Shown here: in pieces, positions 6,920 to 11,988 of the stretch | Numbering within the stretch: position 1 is the stretch's first letter | Layout of the letters: every line of letters begins with the position of its first letter | DNA from: Thermoanaerobacterium sp. | Lineage (GTDB): Bacteria > Bacillota > Thermoanaerobacteria > Thermoanaerobacterales > Thermoanaerobacteraceae | Reading direction: 5' to 3' | Assembly (NCBI GenBank): GCA_029960905.1 | Contig: JASBVU010000020.1 | Location: 1 to 11,988 of the forward strand | Length of the DNA: 11,988 nucleotides | Translations under genes and position numbers: made by a program | The notes under the pieces: generated by a model | Seen by the model: only the letters and a program-made list of their open reading frames with translations | Told to the model about the DNA's origin: nothing | Databases searched by the model: none

Positions 6920-7103
6920 ATGTGACTTTGTCGTGCATAGGTCTTTTTATATCTTTGCTTATGCCGTGATTGTGGGATCTGTATTGGGCTTTTTGCGATT
7001 TTGCTTCTCGCTTAAAATGCCTTGTCTCCCACTTGTAGATGTCAGCAGCGAATTCCACTCGGTTTCCTTTGATGTTTGTCCAGTGGCTCTTTCTGATTGA
7101 CAT
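6918..7103 (-). CDS. Small basic protein of unknown function (61 aa)
   Basis: A minus-strand frame reads from ATG (7103-7101) to TGA (6920-6918). On that strand a strong GGAGG Shine-Dalgarno (7112-7116) lies eight bases before the ATG, a spacing that is hard to get by chance and is the main support. The frame stays open further upstream, but that start lacks such a site. The protein begins MSIRKSHWTNIKGNRVEF and continues AADIYKWETRHFKREAKSQ. It is rich in Lys, Arg and His, with no Cys, signal peptide or membrane segment. I do not recognise the family. It converges on the DUF896 gene and shares its 3' hairpin. The alternative plus-strand frame across the same bases has no ribosome binding site. 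Confidence 0.65.
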   Translation of the reverse strand: MSIRKSHWTNIKGNRVEFAADIYKWETRHFKREAKSQKAQYRSHNHGISKDIKRPMHDKVT

Positions 7104-7106
7104 CAA

Positions 7107-7140
7107 AAACACCTCCAATGATTTTTGGTGTTTAATTATA
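7107..7140 (-). promoter_or_regulatory. -10 element and hairpin covering the Shine-Dalgarno of the small minus-strand gene
   Basis: On the minus strand a TATAAT (complement of 7135-7140) has no good -35 at 17 bases; AATTTG at 16 or TTGTTT at 13 are the nearest. Just downstream AAACACC (complement of 7127-7133) can pair with GGTGTTT (complement of 7107-7113), a 7-bp stem with a 13-base loop that includes part of GGAGGTG. This could limit ribosome access. Confidence 0.35.
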
Positions 7141-7170
7141 TTTTTCATTAATAAAACAAATTTATACTTA

Positions 7171-7179
7171 TGGTATTAT
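7171..7179 (+). promoter_or_regulatory. Possible extended -10 promoter for the aminotransferase gene
   Basis: TGGTATTAT fits the extended -10 pattern TGnTATnnT. No good -35 is visible 17 bases upstream. The start would be near 7186, leaving only about 20 bases before the ATG at 7206. Confidence 0.35.
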
Positions 7180-7205
7180 TTTAACTTAAAGAAAGGATGT
7201 TTTTT

Positions 7206-8600
7206 ATGAAAGATGATCAAAAATACATAACGTGTGATGATGCGCTTAAATTAAACAGGAGCCAAGTGCGGGAAAATTACAAAGAGTACGTGAATTCTAA
7301 TTTTGTCTCTATGCTGTCGATGCTGCAGTTTGATAAGCTTTTTATAAAAGCAAAAGGCGTATCTGTATGGGACAGCGACGGAAATGAGTATTTGGATTTC
7401 CTCGGCGGCTATGGTGCATTAAATTTAGGCCACAATCCAGATGAAATTTATGAAGCGATAGAAAAAGTTAAAGATTTTCCGAACATACTTCAAGCTGCTG
7501 TAAATGATTTTCCGGGAGCATTGGCGTACGATTTAGCGATTGTTACCCCTGGCGATTTAAAAAAGAGCTTTTTCTGCAACAGCGGTGCTGAAGCGGTGGA
7601 AGGTGCCTTGAAACTTGCTAAAATTGCTTCAGGCAAGCATAAAATAGTCTACTGTAAAAATTCCTTTCATGGCAAATCTGCAGGAGCTCTTTCTGTTACT
7701 GGACGTGAGAAGTATCAAAAGTACTTTATGCCCTTACTTCCTGATACGGTACAGGTGGAATATGGTGACGCTAATGCATTAGAAGATGCATTAAAGGGAA
7801 AAGATGTAGCTGCATTTATTGTAGAGCCTATACAAGGCGAAGGTGGTGTCATAGTTCCTCATGATGGATACTTAAGAGAAGTGAGAGAACTTACTGAGAA
7901 ATACGATGCATACCTGATATTTGATGAAGTACAGACTGGATTTGGAAGAACTGGAAAAATGTTTGCCTGTGAGCACGAAGACGTGGTGCCTGACATAATG
8001 TGCTTGGCAAAATCGCTGGGAGGCGGTGTGATGCCTATAGGTGCGTATATTGCAAAGGATGAAGTATGGAAGAAAGGCTACGGCACTACTGATAGATGCC
8101 TTTTACATACATCAACTTTTGGCGGCAATACATTAGCATGTGCCGCTGGTATTACAGCCATAAAACTTATTTTAGATAAGAACCTTCCTGATGCTGCAAG
8201 AGAAAAAGGCGAATACTTCTTAAAAAGGCTAAGAGAATTAAAAGAAAAGCATAAATTGATAAAAGATGTAAGAGGCAAAGGACTTATGATAGGCGTTGAA
8301 TTTAACCAGCCAGAAGGCGGGCTTTTAGACAAATTGTCTGGAGGAGCCGTATCAAAATTGTCCAATGAATACTTAGGCTCATTGGTGGCTGGAGAACTTC
8401 AAAATAAACATCGCATCATAACGGCATATACCCTTAATAATCCAAATGTAATAAGATTTGAACCACCTCTAATTGTTACTAAAGAGCAGATTGATAGAGT
8501 TGTAGATGCTTTGGATGAGATAATGACGAGAAGCGGCAGTCTGTTAGGGATGACCATATCCAGTGCAAAGACCGTTTTGGGTTCATTTTTCAACAGATAG
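7206..8600 (+). CDS. Class III (PLP-dependent) aminotransferase, putrescine/ornithine aminotransferase-like
   Basis: A 464-residue fold-type I aminotransferase. Landmarks: DGNEYLDFLGGYGALNLGH near residue 60, phosphate-binding NSGAEAVEGALKLAK (Ser126), SFHGKSAGALSVTG near 155, IVEPIQGEGGVIVP near 208, FDEVQTGFGRTGK with Asp240 (pyridine-nitrogen contact), CLAKSLGGGVMPIGA with Lys269 (Schiff-base lysine), and HTSTFGGNTLACAAG near 300. Length and sequence feel are closest to the PatA/YgjG putrescine aminotransferase group, but acetylornithine, ornithine or GABA-type activity cannot be excluded without the substrate pocket. An ATG at 7197 abuts GAAAGG (7191-7196); the ATG at 7206 lies nine bases after it and is preferred. 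The next gene follows at once, so the two probably share a transcript. Confidence 0.93.
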   Translation: MKDDQKYITCDDALKLNRSQVRENYKEYVNSNFVSMLSMLQFDKLFIKAKGVSVWDSDGNEYLDFLGGYGALNLGHNPDEIYEAIEKVKDFPNILQAAVNDFPGALAYDLAIVTPGDLKKSFFCNSGAEAVEGALKLAKIASGKHKIVYCKNSFHGKSAGALSVTGREKYQKYFMPLLPDTVQVEYGDANALEDALKGKDVAAFIVEPIQGEGGVIVPHDGYLREVRELTEKYDAYLIFDEVQTGFGRTGKMFACEHEDVVPDIMCLAKSLGGGVMPIGAYIAKDEVWKKGYGTTDRCLLHTSTFGGNTLACAAGITAIKLILDKNLPDAAREKGEYFLKRLRELKEKHKLIKDVRGKGLMIGVEFNQPEGGLLDKLSGGAVSKLSNEYLGSLVAGELQNKHRIITAYTLNNPNVIRFEPPLIVTKEQIDRVVDALDEIMTRSGSLLGMTISSAKTVLGSFFNR

Positions 8601-8609
8601 GTGATTTTT

Positions 8610-9092
8610 ATGGATATTAAGAAATTGTTTGATAGCGGTATAAGCTTTAATGAATTTATCAAAAGTGATGAAAACAAAAACTCAGAAATTTTCAAAAACA
8701 GGTTTGAAACTGTGAATATAGATGAAAATATTAAGAATATTAAAAGTAGGATTTCAAGTGTTTTGTCTTTTGCCGAAAGCTGGTGCCCAGACTGTCAAGT
8801 AAGCGTGCCAATAATGGCAAAAATATGTGCTCTTTTAGGAATCGACTTTCGGATATTGAAAAGAGAAGGACACGAAGAAGACATGATGGCATTTTGCGGA
8901 GATGGAAAGGCAAAGATACCGACATTCGTATTTTTTGATAATGATTTTAATGTAGCCGGTATTTGGATAGAAAGGCCTAAAATCATAAAGGAACTTGTGG
9001 CAAAAGGCGACAATAGCTTTAGAATAGGTTATGTAAATGGAGAATACGATAAAGAAATTGTAGATGAGCTTTTAGAAAAAATATCCCGTTGA
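8610..9092 (+). CDS. Thioredoxin family protein (Thioredoxin_9-like)
   Basis: A 160-residue cytoplasmic thioredoxin-fold protein with no signal peptide. A polar N-terminal helix region of about 48 residues precedes the fold. The redox motif is SFAESWCPDCQ with Cys59 and Cys62, and the cis-proline loop is KIPTFVFFDNDFNVAGIW, a pattern I associate with the Thioredoxin_9 group. That group is thought to be a thiol-disulfide reductase, but partners are unknown. An in-frame GTG at 8601 exists directly after the aminotransferase stop, but GGTGA at 8600-8604 works as the Shine-Dalgarno for the ATG at 8610, only nine bases past that stop. The tight spacing argues for co-expression with the aminotransferase. 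Its final bases form the left arm of the terminator. Confidence 0.9.
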   Translation: MDIKKLFDSGISFNEFIKSDENKNSEIFKNRFETVNIDENIKNIKSRISSVLSFAESWCPDCQVSVPIMAKICALLGIDFRILKREGHEEDMMAFCGDGKAKIPTFVFFDNDFNVAGIWIERPKIIKELVAKGDNSFRIGYVNGEYDKEIVDELLEKISR

Positions 9093-9107
9093 TGACGGGA
9101 TATTTTT
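9077..9107 (+). terminator. Rho-independent terminator overlapping the end of the thioredoxin-like gene
   Basis: AAAAATATCCCGT (9077-9089) and ACGGGATATTTTT (9095-9107) form a perfect 13-bp stem with a five-base loop. The left arm is coding and the stop codon (9090-9092) lies in the loop. The 100 or so bases after it, up to the nrdJ promoter, show no gene. Confidence 0.9.
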
Positions 9108-9213
9108 ATGGCATATTAAATTAAATTTGCGGATGACGATATAAAGATTTAGAAATTTTAAGATATGAAGAAAAATCACGGCAAATGGACAGAAAAATTC
9201 GATGAGAATGGAT

Positions 9214-9242
9214 TTGTCTGAACACACAATAAGATGTATAAT
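9214..9242 (+). promoter_or_regulatory. Sigma-A promoter for nrdJ
   Basis: TTGTCT (9214-9219) and a perfect TATAAT (9237-9242) are separated by 17 bases. The start site would be near 9249, giving a leader of about 50 bases. Confidence 0.75.
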
Positions 9243-9271
9243 TAACTTTATCAGCATACAAAATATTGTAG
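9224..9271. promoter_or_regulatory. Two candidate NrdR boxes at the nrdJ promoter
   Basis: Compared with my recalled NrdR box ACACwATATATwGTGT, the 16-mers at 9224-9239 (ACACAATAAGATGTAT) and 9256-9271 (ATACAAAATATTGTAG) each match 12 of 16 positions. Their centres are 32 bases apart, about three helical turns, the spacing typical of NrdR sites. The first overlaps the -10 and the second lies just after the start site, both suitable for repression of ribonucleotide reductase when dATP is plentiful. Confidence 0.5.
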
Positions 9272-9298
9272 TTAAATACATATGAGGAGAGGTTTTAA

Positions 9299-11988
9299 AT
9301 GAATTTAACTGAAAACTCTAAGAAGGTTCTTGAGAGAAGGTATCTGGCAAAAGATGAGAATGGACGTGTCGTTGAGACTGTTGAGGAGCTTTTTGAGAGA
9401 GTTGCAAAGGCAATTTCGGATGTGGACAAAGAGTATGATATAAATGCAGACACGGAAGAGGTCAAAAAAAAGTTTTACGACATGATGACGAATTTGGACT
9501 TTCTGCCTAATTCGCCGACGCTTATGAATGCGGGAAGGCCATTAGGACAGCTTTCGGCGTGCTTTGTGCTTCCTGTGGGGGATTCCATGGAAGAAATATT
9601 TGACGCAGTGAAGTATGCGGCCATAATTCACAAAAGTGGCGGTGGTACGGGGTTTAGCTTTTCAAGGCTTAGGCCGAAAGGAGCTACAGTAAGATCGACA
9701 GGTGGTGTAGCGTCTGGGCCTGTAAGCTTTATGAAAGTGTTTAATTCTGCTACTGAAGCGGTAAAACAGGGCGGCACACGCCGTGGAGCAAATATGGGTA
9801 TACTTAGGATAGATCATCCAGATATTCTTGAATTCATTCAGTGCAAGCAAGACAACAATGAAATTACCAATTTTAACATAAGCGTTGGAATAACAGAAGA
9901 TTTTATGGAAGCAGTTGAAAAAGGAAGCGATTATAACTTAGTAGATCCACACACAAATAAAGTTGTGAAAAGTCTAAATGCCAGGGAAGTATTTAAGCTT
10001 ATCGTTGAAATGGCTTGGAAAAACGGAGAACCTGGAATCGTATTTTTAGATCGCATAAACGAAAAAAATCCAACGCCTCTTGTGGGTGAGATAGAATCAA
10101 CTAACCCATGTGTCACAGGTGATACGTGGGTATCTACAGAGTATGGTTTGATGAGAATTGATGAGATATATAATAAATATCAAAATGGGGGATTGAATAT
10201 TGTAACAGATAATAGAGTCCCTATGACACAATATCAAGTAGTAAATGGAGGATATATCACAGAAGCTGTCCCTGATTTGAATAGTGAAGGTACATCTTTA
10301 AACATGATAAGTAAAGTATACAATAATGGAGAAAAAGATGTAATCAAATTAACACTGAAATCAGGCTATGAGATAAAAGCAACTCCTGATCATAGATTTT
10401 TAACATCAAAAGGATGGAAAGAATTTAGTAGGATTAAAATTGGTGATGAAATTTTAATACAATCAGGAGATGGATTTTTTTCGAATGTTTATGAACTTCC
10501 TTTTAAAGTAGATAATATTTATACTGGAAATAATGGAAGGACTTATACATTAAATTTACCTAATAAATGGTCTAAAGAGCTTGGACAGACATTGGGCTGG
10601 CTTATAGGCGATGGTTGGCTAAGAGATGGTGATAAAGATACAAGAGTAGGATTTACTTTTGGAAATGATGATGTAGAAGTAATGAATCACCTAAAACCAT
10701 TTATTAATAATATATATGGCAAAGATGTAAAAGAAGTTAAAAGAGAAAACGGTGTTTATCATCTTTCATACCATAGTAAATACCTTGTAGAGTTTTTTAA
10801 AAAATTGGGTGTAAAAAATGTGAAAGCAGAAAATAAGCAAGTGCCTCAAAGCATATATAAAGCTCCATATGAAGCCGTTGTAGGTTTCCTACAAGCACTG
10901 TTTACAGCCGATGGAAGTGTTAGGGATAATCCTAAGTCTAATAGTTCATGGGTAGTATTGACATCAAAAAGTAAAAGGCTACTGCAAGATGTGCAAATAT
11001 TGCTTATAAATTTGGGTATGAAAAGTGTCATATTCGATCGTTCGAGAAAACCAAGAAAAGCAACGTTTAAGTATACTTCTGTTAATGGAGAAGAAAAATT
11101 TTATAGCACTGATGGTATTTTGTATGAGTTAGGTATTTTTGGCAAATCACGTGATAAATTTGCCAAAGAGATTGGGTTTATGTCTGAAAAGAAACAAAAA
11201 GCACTTAGCAATATTAAGTATAAATCATTCTATAAAACGAAATTTTATGATGAAGTTGCAGTAATTGAAAAAATTGGTAAAGAAGTAGTGTATGATTTAA
11301 CTGAACCTGTTACACATTCTATGATTTGTAATGGAATAGTAGTTCATCAATGTGGTGAACAGCCACTTTTGCCATATGAATCCTGCAACTTAGGCTCTAT
11401 AAACCTTAAAAATATGCTTAAGGAAGAAAATGGCAAGTACGAAGTAGATTATGATAAATTAAGAGATATTGTTCATAATGCTGTGCATTTTCTTGACAAT
11501 GTGATTGATGCAAATAAGTATCCATTGCCACAGATAGATGAAATGACGAAAGGTACAAGAAAAATAGGATTAGGAGTTATGGGATTTGCTGACATGCTTC
11601 TTATGTTGAATATACCTTACAATTCAGAAGAAGCTGTAGAATTTGCTGATAAATTAATGAAATTTATCGACGAAGAATCTAAGGCTGCATCAATGGAACT
11701 TGCAAAGGCAAGAGGTGTTTTTAAATACTACGATAAAAGCATATACAAAGATAAGAACATCAGATTGAGAAATGCAACAACTACAACTATAGCACCTACT
11801 GGAACAATATCTATTATTGCAGGAACGTCCAGTGGAATTGAACCTTTATTTGCAATAGCTATGACAAGAAATGTAATGGATAATACACAGCTTGTAGAAG
11901 TCAATCCCATATTTAAGGAAGTAGCTGTGAAAAGAGGATTTTACTCAGAGGAACTGATGAAGAAGATAGCAGAGCAAGGCACATTAAA
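9299..11988 (+). CDS. nrdJ: Adenosylcobalamin-dependent (class II) ribonucleoside-diphosphate reductase, 3' end outside window, intein-interrupted
   Basis: NrdJ reduces ribonucleotides to deoxyribonucleotides with a B12-derived radical and needs no oxygen. The frame is open from the ATG at 9299 (GAGGAGAGG at 9284-9292) to the window edge: 896 codons, of which 482 are host protein (270 before and 212 after the intein). No ATP-cone is seen at the N-terminus. Motifs: [19 protein letters not shown] with Cys88 (first redox cysteine), [39 protein letters not shown], then after the intein [19 protein letters not shown]. By analogy with Thermotoga NrdJ, the first Cys (11351) is the thiyl-radical residue, the Glu two positions later is catalytic, and the second Cys (11384) is the redox partner of Cys88. 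[13 protein letters not shown] near 11800 is the substrate-binding loop. The C-terminal part, including the redox tail, is not in the window. Confidence 0.95.
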   Translation, partial: MNLTENSKKVLERRYLAKDENGRVVETVEELFERVAKAISDVDKEYDINADTEEVKKKFYDMMTNLDFLPNSPTLMNAGRPLGQLSACFVLPVGDSMEEIFDAVKYAAIIHKSGGGTGFSFSRLRPKGATVRSTGGVASGPVSFMKVFNSATEAVKQGGTRRGANMGILRIDHPDILEFIQCKQDNNEITNFNISVGITEDFMEAVEKGSDYNLVDPHTNKVVKSLNAREVFKLIVEMAWKNGEPGIVFLDRINEKNPTPLVGEIESTNPCVTGDTWVSTEYGLMRIDEIYNKYQNGGLNIVTDNRVPMTQYQVVNGGYITEAVPDLNSEGTSLNMISKVYNNGEKDVIKLTLKSGYEIKATPDHRFLTSKGWKEFSRIKIGDEILIQSGDGFFSNVYELPFKVDNIYTGNNGRTYTLNLPNKWSKELGQTLGWLIGDGWLRDGDKDTRVGFTFGNDDVEVMNHLKPFINNIYGKDVKEVKRENGVYHLSYHSKYLVEFFKKLGVKNVKAENKQVPQSIYKAPYEAVVGFLQALFTADGSVRDNPKSNSSWVVLTSKSKRLLQDVQILLINLGMKSVIFDRSRKPRKATFKYTSVNGEEKFYSTDGILYELGIFGKSRDKFAKEIGFMSEKKQKALSNIKYKSFYKTKFYDEVAVIEKIGKEVVYDLTEPVTHSMICNGIVVHQCGEQPLLPYESCNLGSINLKNMLKEENGKYEVDYDKLRDIVHNAVHFLDNVIDANKYPLPQIDEMTKGTRKIGLGVMGFADMLLMLNIPYNSEEAVEFADKLMKFIDEESKAASMELAKARGVFKYYDKSIYKDKNIRLRNATTTTIAPTGTISIIAGTSSGIEPLFAIAMTRNVMDNTQLVEVNPIFKEVAVKRGFYSEELMKKIAEQGTL
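10109..11350 (+). mobile_element. Intein with LAGLIDADG homing endonuclease inside NrdJ (414 aa)
   Basis: The host sequence [11 protein letters not shown] is split by 414 extra residues. Splicing blocks are present. Block A: Cys1 with [20 protein letters not shown]. Block [17 protein letters not shown] with Thr92 and His95, ending IGDEILI. Block [19 protein letters not shown]. Block G: VVHQ then Cys+1 of the host. The middle carries two LAGLIDADG motifs, [10 protein letters not shown] (Asp168) and [11 protein letters not shown] (Asp268), about 100 residues apart, so a two-motif endonuclease that keeps both acidic residues. The reading frame is intact, so splicing and homing both look possible. 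The last intein residue is Gln414 instead of the usual Asn. The insertion site lies at the radical cysteine, so NrdJ can only work after splicing. The intein looks more AT-rich than the surrounding exteins by eye. Confidence 0.95.

Noticed and set aside
6846..7100. Plus-strand frame of 84 codons overlapping the DUF896 end and the small minus-strand gene
   Set aside because: It starts inside DUF896 without a ribosome binding site and crosses the hairpin; the minus-strand frame has a strong Shine-Dalgarno instead.
9108..9213. Possible small RNA or short gene between the thioredoxin-like terminator and the nrdJ promoter
   Set aside because: No promoter-terminator pair and no frame with a start signal could be found; the minus-strand frame crossing it has no ribosome binding site.

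Overview
The window looks like chromosome of a low-GC, thermophilic, anaerobic Firmicute of the Thermoanaerobacterium/Thermoanaerobacter type. This rests on AT-rich DNA with heavy use of AGA/AGG and ATA codons, strong GGAGG-type ribosome binding sites, near-consensus housekeeping promoters, the greA-lysS gene pair, a UPF0291/DUF896 protein, and a B12-dependent (class II) ribonucleotide reductase. The genus is inferred from recalled protein similarity, not from a search.

Layout: (1) 1-1308: the tail of an unidentified gene, then a Rossmann-fold oxidoreductase resembling cyanobacterial long-chain acyl-ACP reductase (AAR). (2) 1312-3507: a strong promoter, a leader with a long inverted repeat, greA, then lysS, closed by a rho-independent terminator. 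lysS is broken by a tight cluster of small deletions between about 2559 and 2775, while the rest of the gene is clean. (3) 3546-6631: a promoter, then a compact folate/pteridine operon folE-folP-folK-queD-sfsA with 4-base overlaps, ending in a terminator. No folB is present, and the queD-like protein carries the combined CExxHGH motif expected of an enzyme that can stand in for FolB. (4) 6621-7140: a DUF896 gene with an added Cys/His-rich tail, facing a small minus-strand gene of unknown function; the two share a hairpin at their 3' ends. (5) 7171-9107: a class III aminotransferase and a thioredoxin-like protein, apparently co-transcribed. (6) 9214-11988: nrdJ, incomplete at the right edge, behind a promoter with two NrdR-like boxes. 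It is interrupted by a 414-residue intein with a LAGLIDADG endonuclease, inserted immediately before the cysteine expected to carry the catalytic thiyl radical.

Functionally, folE, folP and folK give most of tetrahydrofolate synthesis, and the queD product probably supplies the 6-hydroxymethyl-dihydropterin step and may also feed queuosine synthesis. NrdJ supplies deoxynucleotides. The features most worth a second look are the FolB-replacement enzyme, the intein with its atypical C-terminal Gln, the lysS lesions, the AAR-like reductase outside cyanobacteria, and the metal-binding-type tail on DUF896. I see no tRNA, rRNA, CRISPR array or insertion sequence.
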